Below, piece after piece: positions 1 to 62,047 of a stretch of 64,000 nt of DNA. The translations under genes and the position numbers were made by a program. The stretch covers positions 21,596,687-21,660,686 of the forward strand of contig NC_085866.1 in assembly GCF_034702125.1 (NCBI RefSeq), given 5' to 3'. The notes under the pieces are model-generated. The model worked only from the letters and a program-made list of their open reading frames with translations. It was not told the origin of the DNA and did not search any database. Numbering within the stretch: the first letter of the stretch is position 1; each line of letters starts with the position of its first letter. Source of the stretch: Engraulis encrasicolus (Eukaryota > Chordata > Actinopteri > Clupeiformes > Engraulidae).

Positions 1-1068
1 ACATTGGTGTGGCACGGAGAAAAAAAGCATTTTTAAAATGTTGAAATGTTTCAATTTTAGGCATGCACATGTTTTTTTGTGGCATGCTTATCAGCAAAAC
101 AGTTATGAGCTTTGTGAATGTTCAATAGTTTTATTGTATTTATACTTTCAGACTGATTACTGTGTCATAAAGTTGTCAGGAAACATGTAAATCAATTGAT
201 AGAGGTTGTTCAATATCATGGTTATTGTACTGTACCAGAGGGTTCGTTTATATGCACATACTTTTCTATAGAAAGCACACAAAAATATTTCATTTAACAT
301 GTCTTCTAAAAAAAAATTGAAAAAATGCACACTTCAGGTGGGTCTGTCAGGTGGGTCTTTTGGACCTTCATCAGGCTACAAGGTTTCCAAAGCTTGCCAC
401 TTCAGTACACAGGCTCCTTTTTGTACAAACCTGATGTGTGCTTATTTGTGTCCTTTTTGTTTAGAAGTCTCCTCTAAATCCTGCACCTTTTCAACAGATG
501 ACCCATCACTGTTTAACATGTCTTAAATGATAAAGATCTTTTGTCAGGAAAACTAACGATGAGAGGAGACTTGCCGACATGGTTGGCTAATCAGCCCCCT
601 CTAGTGGTCATTCATGAGATTTCTGCTCTTGATATCAACTATTAATAGTCATTAGCCATTTTTAACCGTAGGGACCCTACACACAGTAGTAAAAAATGTT
701 ATAATTTAGTTACAAGTAGACATTGTGGGAACTAGGGTTATGTGCCTTTGACAATGCGGAAGGTACAGCTATGTGCAGACGGAGGTCATTATAGGCAGGC
801 AGATATTTAGTGAAGAGCCCTGTAAGGCATAAGGCATGATTTGAGGCCAAATGTTACTTACAAAAATGTTGCATCTTCCTCCTCTCTCCTATCTTGTCCT
901 CTCCTCTCGTCTCCTCTCCTCTGCTGTCATCCTCCTCTTCTCCCCTCTCCTCTCCTCCCCTCTCCTCTCCTCTCCTCTCCTCTCCTCTCCTCTCCTCTCC
1001 TCTCCTCTCCACTCCTCATCCTCTCCACTCCTCATCCTCTCCTCTCCTCCCTCCTCTCCTCTCCTCAG
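1..1068 (+). other. Intron of slco3a1 upstream of the first visible exon
   Basis: Non-coding. It ends in an unusually long pure-pyrimidine CTCCTCTC microsatellite (about 880-1066) that runs straight into the acceptor AG at 1067-1068, so the microsatellite serves as the polypyrimidine tract. I see no other gene; short ORFs here are low-complexity or chance. Confidence 0.6.
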
Positions 1069-51013
<49,945 letters not shown>

Positions 51014-52440
51014 TGTCTTAAACACAGCCATCACCTCTCTCCCACACTGTGGGTGTGGGGTGACGTATGTGTGTGTGTGCATGTGTGTGAGGGGGTCGTA
51101 TGTACAGTATACTGTGTGCGTACCTGTTTGTGTGTTTCTGTACAAAGCCAATGTCCCTCAGTGGAGTAGGCCTACAGTGTGTGTGTGTGTGTGCGCGCGT
51201 GCGTCGAAACAGCCTTCATCAGTGTATGGGGGGAGGGGATATTGTATCTGTGCGTGTGTCTCTGTGTGCGTCTGTGTAAAAGCAGCCTTCACCAGTGTGT
51301 TGGAGGGATACTATATGCGTCTGTCTGTCTGTCTTTTTGTGTACAAACAAACAGCCTTCACCAAACAAAAACACTGCGCCCTCTCTTCTTCCGAAGCACA
51401 CACACTGTCAGTGGTCATGTGATCACACCTATACGCACACCCACAACCCCTTGCCGCGCTCCTCCATCTCTGTGATTGGTCAAGTCATGTACGCACAGTC
51501 ACACCCACTACGCTCGCTCACAACCCCACCTGACCACTCCTACCCTCCCCTATGCGTAGGAAGTGAACCCTTATTGAACAGTCCTAATGCTTTACAGTAC
51601 AGTTGGCCAAATTCCTTCAGTGTGGTCGACGGCATGTGTGTGCAGGCCCGCCGACAGGGGGGACAAAGGGATATGCTGACCCGGGCCCAGGTTAATAGAA
51701 TTGGGTCCCAATTACATTGTTTGTATTGGATAGGGGGCCCTGTCAGATGACTTTGTCCTGGGCCCAGGCAAAAGCCTGTCAGCGGCCATGTGTGTGTGTG
51801 TGTGTGTAGTGTATGTGTGTGTATTATGTATAAGGTTTGCACGAAACTGAAAGATCTAGAGGTGTATTTAAAACATGACAGAGACACTCCAATGTTCTCA
51901 CTTAGTTCTCACTCGTTGCCATAACCGAGATTGTTTTTATTTTCAGTCCCAGAGACCATAGCTACAGTACACAATGTCATAAAGGTTTTTTTTCCTTCGT
52001 TGAGTAATATTTCAGAAAGACTAAGAACAAAACTATTTGCGATGTTGCATTTGTGTACACATTATTTTTATGTACATGTAAAGTAGCAACTGATCGAATT
52101 CCTGAGGGAGAATGAGCCTACATCCGATATTATAGCAGATGTTCTCTTAACAAGATATTCCGTATTTTAATGATTACTCTATTTGAAAGCTCAACATGAA
52201 GTCATTATATTATTATTAAGTCATTATATTCGCAAGCATACAGCTTTTTTTGTCTATTCACAGTATATCGTCTTATGTAAATGAACCACCATGATAACGA
52301 CATGAAATCATATTTATTGCCATATTCGAGGAAGCACTTACTTGCATTTAGCAGATGATGTACTGTATATTTTATCAAAAGCACATAACTATATATCATA
52401 AAGACCTGTGGGCCCAGGGGAAGAAGCACCTGGAATGAAA
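51014..52440 (+). other. slco3a1 3' UTR and downstream sequence
   Basis: After the stop there are several TG-rich runs and TTCACCAGTGTGT-type short repeats (51200-51360). A MITE-like unit with GGGCCCAGG ends lies at about 51640-51790 and recurs at 60820-60980. I could not fix the polyadenylation site; no strong AATAAA near the stop. No second gene seen. Confidence 0.4.
51640..51790. repeat. MITE-like unit, GCCCGCCGACAGGGGGGACA / CAGCGGCC ends
   Basis: GACAGGGGGGACAAAGGGAT ... GGGCCCAGG ... TTTGTCCTGGGCCCAGGCAA ... TGTCAGCGGCC. A related copy is at 60820-60980. Confidence 0.6.
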
Positions 52441-52459
52441 TGTGTCAGTGAATGGAGAC

Positions 52460-52590
52460 CTGTGTGTGTGTGTGCGTGCCTGCGTGCGTGCGTGTGTATG
52501 TATGTGTGTATGTATGTGTGTATGTATGTGTGTATGTATGTGTGTATGTATGTATGTGTATGCAAGCACGTGTGTGTGTGTGTTTGAGGC
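52460..52590 (+). repeat. (TGTGTATG)n and (GT)n microsatellite
   Basis: TG/CG and TATGTATGTGTG units, about 130 bp, generating spurious Cys/Val and His/Thr ORFs on the two strands. Confidence 0.85.
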
Positions 52591-52844
52591 AACATTAACT
52601 TTATCCATAGGGGTGAGTTGGAGCGGGTTGACAGGACTGGCTGCCTGTACACCTATCCACACTCCATTCCTCCATTCCTGCTTTTGCCCTCGTCTTTCCT
52701 GCACATCAATCAAACCCCCCATGTCCCATCATGCAGTGCACTTTAAAGCAGTCACCAGGGACCCGCCCGGTCCGTCAGCAGCAACACTGTGCTCAGAACC
52801 GTAGACATGTATACATAGACGCCACATTGAAAATGAAGGGAAAA

Positions 52845-53128
52845 AGGGAAAGCCCAACTGGGAAACTCCAACTCCCATTGTCATTGAGACTCAGCTCTCC
52901 ACAGCCCACAATTGCACGCTGCAAAATTGCTTTTATGCCTCAATCATGCAAGGGGGTCGCCCGAAAGGGAGCAGCACGGCGGGACAGTACCATACTCAGG
53001 GTACCTCAGTCATGGAGGAGAGCACTGGTTAATTACTCCCCCTCCAACCTGGCGGGTCGGGAGTCGAACCAGCAACCTTTGGGCTACAAGTCTGACACCC
53101 CAACCACTTACCCATGACTGCCCTGCCC
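52845..53128 (-). repeat. tRNA-derived SINE, family A (minus)
   Basis: Inverse of the family at 3158-3412: CTCCAACTCCCATTGTCATT ... GCAAGGGGG ... GGCGGGTCGGGAGTCGAACC ... CCCATGACTGCCCTG. Nearly full length. Confidence 0.75.
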
Positions 53129-53189
53129 ATTGGATAGCTCTGCTAGAACCATGGGCTTATAGCATGACTACGAGCACAAAGTCCTACTA

Positions 53190-54350
53190 TCTTTGAGCAG
53201 CAATGAATTGGCCGTGGACATTTCAGCAATGTGACTCGAGTGAAAGGGATGATGTTAACGGTCATCTCCCTGACTGTGATACGGCTATAGTATAGCCAAA
53301 GGCTGTTTACCAACCCCTTGTATTGCTTTTACGTTGCCATGTCCCATTCACCACTGTTGCAAGATGGCGTCGACTCGATGTACTGCGTACTACTCATAGC
53401 CCGGAAGTCAATGAAGCGTCTATCTGTATATCTCTATGGTCAGAACAGCCTTAAGGGATGACATTGGTGTCCAACGATGACGCCATCTTTCCTTAACCTC
53501 ACTCACCTGTACCTGTCTACCTACCTACCTACCTACCTGTACTCTACAGAGGCAGGCAGCCCAGACTTGAGAAGTGAAAGCTCTGCCAATTATGCCTTCC
53601 GCCTTTGTCCCTAGTAACACAAATGGTGTCCCTTCTTACAGTAACACAAGTGATGTCAGTCACTGCTGAATACATCTGCCTGGTTAAGATTTTTTACTGA
53701 TGGGATCAGCCGATTAAATACATTAATTGGCAAGAACAAGTAAGACATATGCCAATTCTTAAAGTGTCTTTTGTTTCTGACATGAAAACTTTTATTTATC
53801 TTTTACCTGACATGTTTCGACGCTGAGACTTCCGTCTTCATCAGAGGGTTGTGACTCTTAGACACACAGTAATGGTCGTAGTAAGTAAGACATAAGGTAT
53901 ATGGCAGCATGTTGAACTTCTGAAGCTGGGATGATTGCCTCTGATAGACAAACACCATATATAGAAACTGTCAAGCGCAGCAACACTCCACAGAATGCCA
54001 TGGGCTGTTTTTATGTGTTCCATTGTTTGTTTGTTTTTTAAGCTTTTGTGCGTTCTTTGTAACTTTTTACGGACCAATTGTGCCAAAGCACTGTAACTCC
54101 TTACAGAAAGAAATTAATTGTTTTTTGTTTTTTACTTTATTTGCTTGTCATAGACTGTTCTCTTTTTATTAGATTGGTTTTTTGTTGAAGGGTGCAGAGA
54201 ACACCTAGCACTCAATGTGTAGCAGGTGCCAATTGAGTTTAACGGACATTTGCTCTTAAATGTTGTGGTGAATCAACTCCCAAACCGGTTTAGATCCCGT
54301 CTGCTGTCCTCGGGTGGATGTAGCTTCTTTTTTAAACATTACTCGTTATC
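53190..54350. other. Downstream intergenic sequence
   Basis: (CTAC)n at 53515-53536, a TTTCGACGCTGAGACTTCCGTCTTCATC repeat tail near 53817, and otherwise unassigned AT-rich DNA. Confidence 0.35.
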
Positions 54351-54357
54351 TATTTAA

Positions 54358-54645
54358 AGGGGTAGGGCACTATTTTGGGGCTTAATACAGTTCAAATCGT
54401 TGGCCAGGGTTTATAAAGATGGTAAAGTGTCTTATTTTTCATGTTAGGCGTTGTCTATCTAGTGAAAGTCATTGGATCGCTGTAGCATGTGTGATCCATG
54501 ACTCTCACTAGCTTAGATACTTGCTCCCTCCTTAAAACAAGACAACGCCTAACATGAAAAATAAGACATTTTACCACCTTTATTAAACCAGGGCAACAAT
54601 TTTAACTGTATTCGGCCCCAAAAGAGTGGCATACCCCTCATGCAA
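54358..54645. mobile_element. Palindromic MITE
   Basis: Arms GTCTTATTTTTCATGTTAGG / CCTAACATGAAAAATAAGAC, extending outward to AGGGGTAGGGCAC...TTTTGGGGC and GGCCCCAAAAGAGTGGCATACCCC. The loop holds CATTGG...CATGACTCTCACTAG. Non-coding. Confidence 0.75.
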
Positions 54646-55013
54646 CATACCAATATGGGAAGCTGATGGCACAAAGCAAAGAAGTTTCCCGCTTGAACGA
54701 ATACGTGACCAAGTCAACGTAGCCGATTCTACAGCCATCAAACATGTGCTTTTGCATTTGTCAAAGGAATGAATTTATTTATTTTTTACTTTATTTATTG
54801 ATAAATATCATTGTTTTAGTTTCTCTGAATTAATGTATGTAAAAAATATATGTGTTTCGGTCTCTTTGAAGTTGAAGTCCTCTGTATGTAGAGGGTCAGA
54901 CATTTCCAAGCTTTCCATTCCTCTGAATTTATGCAATGTACCTGTAAAAGAAAAGTCGGCACAAGACAGTGTTGGTGGTTGAGGAGATGTGTCTTTCCAA
55001 ATTGCCAATGTTG

Positions 55014-55190
<177 letters not shown>

Positions 55191-55478
55191 TGTACAGGAT
55201 GTGTGTGTGATTTTTGTTTTCAAATTGTCCCATATGAAAGAATTTCTCCAACTGATTTTGTCTCCACCCTTTCTAGTTTAATTAATTGCACTGAGCTGTG
55301 AATGTTGTGGATATTTGTGTTCATGTTCATGTCATTGGTCTTTCAGTTGCACTATTATGTAATCGCGTTTCCCTCCAATTCCACTGGGTTCCTTTGGGGA
55401 TTTTTTTGTTTAGGTACTTTTTTAAATAAAAAAGAAATTGATTTGGAATTTAACACTAGTGTTACCTGCTTTTTCATT

Positions 55479-55650
<172 letters not shown>

Positions 55651-55964
55651 GTGTGTGTTCATCAATGAGTTGACTGGGATTTAGGCCTGCCTACTGATTC
55701 CTGTTGCGGGATGTTACTTTGTGTGTAGAGGACTTATACCTCTGAAATCTGGAGGTGAATCTATAGATAAGACCACACTGCCCACCATTGTTTAATCTTT
55801 TTTTTCATCTTTTCTAACATTTTACCAAACGTTTACTCGAAACAGTTGAGTTTCTGTCACCACAACAGGTGGCATGTGATGCCTCATCTTTCATGTTGGC
55901 CACTAGATGGCATAGTAGGAGCTCTGCTCTCTCTCCCTTCTAAAGCTTCTAAAGCAGTGATTCT

Positions 55965-56260
55965 CAAAGTGTGGTCCGGGGACCACTAGTGGTCTGCGAC
56001 AGAGCTCAGGTGGTCCGCGAGGGGATTTCTACTTTTCCAAGATAAGCTAGCAGTAGGCTATATTTGTAACATTTTCATGTTTTCAACACAATAAGACAGG
56101 CTTATAATGTGAAAAAAGTAAGTGATCTGCATAAAAATTAGCAGTGTCAAATTAGCATCCATCAACTGCCAATTCAGTTGACAGGTGGTCCCCGATATTT
56201 TTTGGGGGGGACAAAGTGGTCCTCGGTCTGAAAAAGTTTGAGAAACGCTGTTCTAAAGGC
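55965..56260. mobile_element. MITE-like unit with TGGTCCxxGGACCAC core
   Basis: CAGTGATTCTCAAAGTGTGGTCCGGGGACC near 55965 and TGGTCCTCGGTCTGAAAAAGTTTGAGAAACGCTG near 56217-56250 are inverted-type ends of a common vertebrate hAT-derived repeat. Non-coding. Confidence 0.6.
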
Positions 56261-57179
56261 TTTCTGCATCACTTCCCTTAGATGGACTCCTCTTAATATC
56301 ACCACCAGTATACTCACATGACGACAGTTAAGAAGAGCCCAGAGACAGCAGAAGCTGTTAAGAGAGATTTCATTTGTCAAGTAAGGATGACTGAGCACTG
56401 GATGACTTGTTCAGTTGATTAATTACAACCACTTTAAAAGGTTCCATAGAGCTCTTACTGTAGGCAGATTTAGCTGTATGGTAGGTCCACGAATATGAGA
56501 GAACCTCCTTGACTTCATTATTTTTATTCATGCGATCATGTGTGACTATTTTTCTGTTGTGGTTTCAGATTGTGAAAAACATCTGAGGAGATATAGCCTA
56601 CTGAAGGTTATACTGTTTGCCTGTGTGTAAGTTAGGAATGTTAGTGTGTGTTTGTGTGCACGCTTGTTGTGTCCTTGTTTTGGCGTATTGTGTCCTTGTT
56701 TGTTATTGTACCCGACATTGATCATCCAAAAATCAAACTTGTCTGAATATAGTTTCATAAAATTGACGTTTGGGTCATCTTTCAGACTTTTTAGTGACAT
56801 TGTTTTTCCACTGAAACCTCAACATCTTGATAAGTGATTGCTTTTTCTGAGCAGTCTGACAACTCATATGGGACATTACACGTGCCATTGATTTTGGACG
56901 TTACAAGACATTTCAAGGAAAGAAATACGTAATCTGCAATGTTTTGTCATTGCGCTATATGTGCCATCGATTGATCAAATTTATTGACATGACTGATTGA
57001 TGAATTCATTTAAGCTTGTTCTTTGCGGTATCACCTACCTATCCCCTAATATTGACTTATTGCCTCTGGGCTTGTTGAAGCATGTTCCTTTTTTCCAAAC
57101 ACTGATTCTTTGATTGTAATTTCAATAGTTGTTGGGTACTGACACAGAGAAGGGGATGAAGGCTGTTGAATCAATTGTA

Positions 57180-57595
57180 TATTACATTACATTACACTTA
57201 GCTGACGCTTTCATTTATTCAAAGCGACTTACAACTATTGTTTTTCACGGTATTGGTTACAGTCAGTGCTTGAAGTGGAAAAAAATAAGTGCAGGAACCC
57301 TAACTGTCCGATTTTATCATCACAAAAGAAGTGAAGGAACCCTCACCACTTGTAAAATGTGGTGCACAAGATTAGTGCAGGAACTCTGATGATGAAAATT
57401 AAGTGGTGGGGCTTCCCCTGAGTCGTCTCGATCCCCCCCCCTACTTCAAGCGCTGGTTACAGTCCCTGGAGCAATGTGGGGTTAGGTGCCTTGCTCAAGG
57501 GCACTTCAGCCATGGCTGGAGATGTAGGGAGAGGTCAGGGGGGATTCGAACCGGCAACCCTAGATTGAAAGACCAACTCTAACCACTGCCCCCAG
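57180..57595 (-). repeat. tRNA-derived SINE (minus) interrupted by a MITE
   Basis: Tail inverse GACGCTTTCATTTATTCAAAGCGACTTAC at 57203, B-box inverse GGATTCGAACCGGCAACC near 57542. Split by 57266-57453: AGTGCTTGAAGTGG ... TACTTCAAGCGCT, with GGTTACAGTC on both sides. Confidence 0.75.
57266..57453. mobile_element. MITE AGTGCTTGAAGTGG inside the SINE
   Basis: Inverted ends AGTGCTTGAAGTGG / TACTTCAAGCGCT, target duplication GGTTACAGTC. A relative lies at about 58015-58390. Confidence 0.7.
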
Positions 57596-58014
57596 GTGTC
57601 CCCACATTATTTTCAATACTTGCTCAATCTGTTCTCTTCTCTTTTAAACTAAGAAAGAGTTATTTTCGACTCTTTGAGTTTTGTGTGAACACTGACAAAC
57701 ACTGAGCACATTTTAAAGACATCCCGCACAGTATTCCAGGCACCATGGCAGACAACTGTAGTAGAAATGTGAAGAGGATCTTACCAACTAGTGGATAGAA
57801 ACGTTGCCATTTGTGAATTCAAGAAATGTCTTTTTGGAATGCTGCAGACCACGCTCTCACACTGATATGTGGACCTGCCTCTGAGCAGGGGAAATGGAAT
57901 GCTCTTTACAAAGCATGAAGCCCTCTCATCCACACTGGTGGCAAAGGGTGCCAACATGCCACCAGGAGAATGAAGGGTATACTACTACACTTCAATGGGG
58001 TAACGTTGAAGGCA

Positions 58015-58390
58015 GTGCTTGAAGTGTGTGTGTGTGTGTGGGGGGGGGGTTACTCATGGGAACTCAGTTCCCCCACCTCTTAATTTTCATCATCAGAGTT
58101 CCTGCACTAATCTTTTCAGTGCCTTGTCCGGCATGAGGCACAGCATTAAGCCGCACGCCTAATTGATTAAAATACATAAAATTGCATCTAAGAAAAACAT
58201 ATTTTGGGGGAGGACCCCCAACCCCTCCCCCTCCAAACATACATCCTTCTTTTTGCTGTCATGGACATGGTCACTCTATTTGGTACTGATGGGATTGGGT
58301 TGGAAAATCAGGGGTCCTGCACTTCTTTTTACATGGTATCTTCGGACGATCAGGGTTCCTGCACCTCTTTTTTCCACTTCAAGCACTTAC
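58015..58390. mobile_element. MITE AGTGCTTGAAGTG, second copy
   Basis: AGTGCTTGAAGTGTGTGTG at the left and CCACTTCAAGCACTTACTGG at the right. Interior has GTTCCTGCACTAATCT, also seen (inverted) in the 57266 copy. Carries a (GT)n/(G)n insertion. Confidence 0.6.
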
Positions 58391-58500
58391 TGGTTGAAGG
58401 GTCATGTGATTAGGCCATAAGGGTTGGAGCAGGTGTCACCCAACAGTTTTTCTCTTCCTTTTAAGGGTGCTGACCAAAATATTGTAAAACTGAAAAATGA

Positions 58501-58602
58501 AAAAAGGTTGCACCATGCATAGGTTTCTTTATTACAGAGACGCGTTTCAGCGCTCTGCTTTCCTGTAATAAAGAAACCTATGCATGGTGCGACCTTTTTT
58601 CA
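58501..58602. repeat. Near-perfect hairpin, about 38-bp arms
   Basis: GCACCATGCATAGGTTTCTT-TATTACAG on the left, its inverse CTGTAATAAAGAAACCTATG-CATGGTGC on the right, with loop AGACGCGTTTCAGCGCTCTGCTTTC. Very young or selected because the arms barely differ. Confidence 0.85.
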
Positions 58603-58933
58603 TTTTTCATGTGATTAGGCCACAACCTCTTCCTGTTACCCATTTGCCTGGCATAGATCCAAGGCATTGCACATTTAGAAAAATGTTGTCATTAAAATTA
58701 TTTTCAGGCCACAATTGGCAGCATCAGGACCGACCTCTTTCCATCATTCTGTCCTGTACACAAAAGAAAAGTAAACTTTGTTTCATAAATGAGGGTGTGG
58801 TGTCTGCCCCGTATCTGTCCATGGCGATTTCTCTCTATTCACCCTAGTCATCAGAGAGCATGTACGGTATGCTGTGGGGAGAGCTAGTGGTGGACAGAGC
58901 ACTGCTCAGCACTGTCCAGGTATCTGCCCTCCC

Positions 58934-59045
58934 ATTAGCACCTCATGTAAGTTACACACTGAAGGTGCTTCCAGTGGGACTTGAACCTGGGATCACAAGG
59001 ATACAAGTCTGACACTCTACCAGTTAAGCTACCACGACTGGAGAA
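58934..59045 (-). repeat. tRNA-derived SINE fragment (minus)
   Basis: GTGGGACTTGAACCTGGGAT (inverted B box) and CTCTACCAGTTAAGCTACCACGACTGG (inverted A-box side). Confidence 0.6.
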
Positions 59046-59159
59046 TCTTTCTGCCCTGAAGGTGTTGACAGACAAGCACAAAATAATAATGATGATGCTA
59101 TTTCATTATTTTTCCTCATTTTTTATTTCCAATAACCACTTGTAGCAAAGGGGATTAGA

Positions 59160-59680
59160 GTTGCCCAGCTTGGACTAGAACCCAGACCATATGGGGTAGT
59201 AAGCTGGGGCTCTGACCGCTACACCAAAGAGCCAGGCTCATTGGCATGTTAGCCAGAACACACCCACAACCCTAGTGATGGTCACTCCTTCGGGAAGTGC
59301 ACCCGTTCACTTCACACACTCATGGTGTCCCTCATGCAACTGCCCGCCATGCTTCTCCCATCCAGTGTGCCCCATCATCAATGCTTCACCCATCACTGGG
59401 GTCCCTCACACCGGGGTCACCAATCCTGGGGGTCCCTCACATGGAATTACGGCTCACACACAATGGGTATGCTTCCAATGGCCTCACGGTATCGATCCCA
59501 CTTCTGACACCATTTGAGCCTGGCTCTTTGGTGTAGCGGTCAGAGCCCCAGTATACTACCCCAGAAGGTCTGGGTTCGAGTCCCAGCTGGGCAACTCTAC
59601 TCCCTTCGCTACAAATGGTGTCATAAGTGGGATGGTACCGTGAGGCCATCGGAATTGTACCCATTGTGTGTGAGCCCATC
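59160..59680. repeat. Two inverted tRNA-like SINE heads with hairpin flanks
   Basis: 59161-59243 (minus) and 59517-59612 (plus) share GGCTCTTTGGTGTAGCGGTC and GGTCTGGGTTCGAGTCCCAG. The plus copy pairs as a tRNA acceptor, D and T arm but not as an anticodon arm, so it is a SINE head rather than a working tRNA. 59449-59516 and 59611-59678 are inverted copies (CACAATGGGTA..., ...TACCCATTGTG). Confidence 0.65.
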
Positions 59681-60159
59681 ACACCACTCCAGACCATGCA
59701 TGATGCAACATCAGCATTCAGCATACTCCCATATTCATTCTTAGAGTGCTTTGCTGGGTCTAAATCCACATTTTACATTGTATTAGAAGAAATGAACTCA
59801 TTCCAATTCTAATAAGCAGAAATCATTTTTTTAAATAAAAAGCAAGGCTATCTATTTCAGTAACGCATTTTATTCACATAAGTACGTCAATGTGCTTCAC
59901 AAAAATAATAGCACAAAGTTCCGCTTCCCAGTTTGAAATTGATTACATATTTTATAAGCTCATATAGTTATGCAGCACCAGCTGAGTGGAGTTTTTTTAC
60001 CATGAGAAATGAAACCGCTATGGGTGGTCAATTTTATTGTAATTGAGATAAACAATGAATCCCTTTACTGTTTACCGTTTCAAGAAGCTAATTTCCCATT
60101 ACTTTCTCCATTGGCATTCTGAAAATTCAATTAAGTTATACGCCTTCATTACTGCCGGC

Positions 60160-60560
60160 CAGGGCTTGACACTGGCACCTGCCAACCGGCCAAATGCTGG
60201 TAAAACCTGGCTGTCGCGCGTGTAAAAATGTCAATTTGCCAGGTAGCGTATTCCTTGGTATGGCATATCTAAGTAGCCTCTATTCCGTTGTTTTCCCCTT
60301 GTGTACCAACTGTTTGTATTTAAGGTCAAGAAAAAGCTCAGTTACAGAGTTTCCATTTGTTTGATTTATTTCCATGGAGAGAGCTATGCACTCATCTTCT
60401 TGCTTTAGCCCCTTATCGTCTGAGGCTAGATGTAAAGTGTAATGATGAAGAAAAATAAACAATATCAAATTTTGGCTAATAGAAAAACTGAAAGTGACTC
60501 AGGAAAACCACTAGCCGCAGAGGCCGGTCAGTGAAAAAGTTGATGTCAAGTACTGCTACC
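60160..60560. mobile_element. hAT-like MITE CAGGGCTTGACACT
   Basis: CAGGGCTTGACACTGGCACC at the left; AAAAAGTTGATGTCAAGTACTG at the right is an imperfect inverse. Core holds ACCGGCCAAATGCTGG and a mirrored GCCGGTCAGTG. Non-coding. Confidence 0.55.
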
Positions 60561-60819
60561 GGTAATTGGCTGGGGAGAAAATGATAGCCATAAACATTTC
60601 TGCCATATTGTTAATGAAGAGGACATAAGCAAGGTTATACTCTTCTTTGCGTGGTCCATTATTCCTGGCCCATTAATATTACTTAATATAATGGTCAAAA
60701 AATTGTCAAATCATTAACCTTGCCGTGCACTCAAATCATGCTGAAGTTCCCTTAATTTCCTTGGTGATTAATGAATAGACTGCTGCTGCTGATGCTACTA
60801 CTAGTACTAGTACTACTAC

Positions 60820-60985
60820 GGCCAGCGAAGCCGACGCGAGGGGACAAACAGGTCACTTGTCCCGGGCCCAGGGAGAGAGGAGGCCCAGAGTTGGGTCCTC
60901 ATTACATTGCAAGTATTGGGTGGGGGGGCTCTTTTAGATTACTTTGTCCTGGGCCCATCCAAAGCTGTCAGCGGCCCTGACTACG
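60820..60985. repeat. MITE-like unit, GGGCCCAGG family, copy 2
   Basis: GGGACAAACAGGTCACTTGT, CCGGGCCCAGGGAGAGAGG ... TTTGTCCTGGGCCCATCCAA ... TGTCAGCGGCCCTG; related to 51640-51790. Confidence 0.6.
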
Positions 60986-61223
60986 GCAGTTCCAACACCT
61001 GGTCCTCTGAATTCACACATATGAGCAAAAAAGTACATACAGCACGTTTTGATGATTTGAGAGTTTTCCTGCAGTAATAAAACATGATCGATCCTTACCA
61101 GGTCGGCAGATACTATACCACAAAGCTCCAGGGTATTGAAGGAAAAACTGAAGGCAAAAAGAAATGCAAAAAATGGAATCGAGTTCATATCTCCTTCTCG
61201 TCGTCTTCATTGAAAGTTGAAAG

Positions 61224-61490
61224 AAAGCCCAACTGGGAAACTCCAACTCCCATTGTGACACAGCACTCCACAGCACACAAGTGTTCACTGCACACTGCAC
61301 ACAACAAAATTGCATTTATGCTTCACCCGTGCAAGGGGGCAGCCCCTAATGGCGCCCCAAGAGAGCAGTGCGGCAGGACAGTACCATGAACTGCTTAATT
61401 ACTCCCCCCACCAACCTGGTGGGTCGGGAGTCGAACCAGCAACCTTTGGGATGCAACAAGTCTGACGCTCCACTTACTGCATGACTGCCC
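61224..61490 (-). repeat. tRNA-derived SINE, family A (minus)
   Basis: Inverse of the family at 3158: CTCCAACTCCCATTGTGACA ... GTGGGTCGGGAGTCGAACCA ... GCATGACTGCCC. Shortened by small deletions. Confidence 0.72.
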
Positions 61491-61684
61491 AAATGACTAC
61501 CTTTCAGGATCACATGGCATGTTTGTAATTAAACAGAAGCTATATGAGGTGTAAAATCAATGGCTGGACAATGAAGTTTTCTCTTCAACGTATACTCAAT
61601 TAAATTCTCACTGCTCAACAAAACATTGTATTGTATGTGTGATGGAGTGACAATCACTAGGTGTGTTCTAAGTGTCACATCATC

Positions 61685-61985
61685 AAGCCTAGCGTTTTGG
61701 TGTAATGGTCAGAGCCCCAGTTTGAATTCAGTTTGAGACTTTTTACCACTGCTGGTTTTCTGTTAGGCCTACAGCTCGACACAACGCAAGTCGGCCGCCA
61801 CTATTTGCTTTACGATTGAGCTGTGTCATGCCCAATTCAAAAGCAAAAAGTGGCATCTGAGTCGCGCTGTGTCGAGCTGTAGGCCTAACAGAAAAACGGC
61901 AGTGGAAAACAGCCTAAAGTGGCCTGGGTTTGAGTCCTGGCGTAGAACTCTACTCCCCTTTGCCACCACGTGCGTCAGATCTCAA
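61685..61985 (+). repeat. tRNA-like SINE head split by a MITE
   Basis: GCGTTTTGGTGTAATGGTCAGAGCCCCAG (61690) and GGCCTGGGTTTGAGTCCTGG (61921) are the A- and B-box halves of the head seen at 59517. Between them lies a unit with ends CTGTTAGGCCTACAGCTCGA / TCGAGCTGTAGGCCTAACAG (61759-61894). Confidence 0.7.
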
Positions 61986-62047
61986 AAGAGATTTTATTAA
62001 GGCACAAACATCCGTATTACTATGGTGAGTCATTTTTTTGTGTGTTG

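Noticed and set aside
59517..59600. Functional tRNA gene
   Set aside because: Acceptor, D and T arms can pair but there is no anticodon stem, and the sequence recurs as a SINE head at other places in the window.
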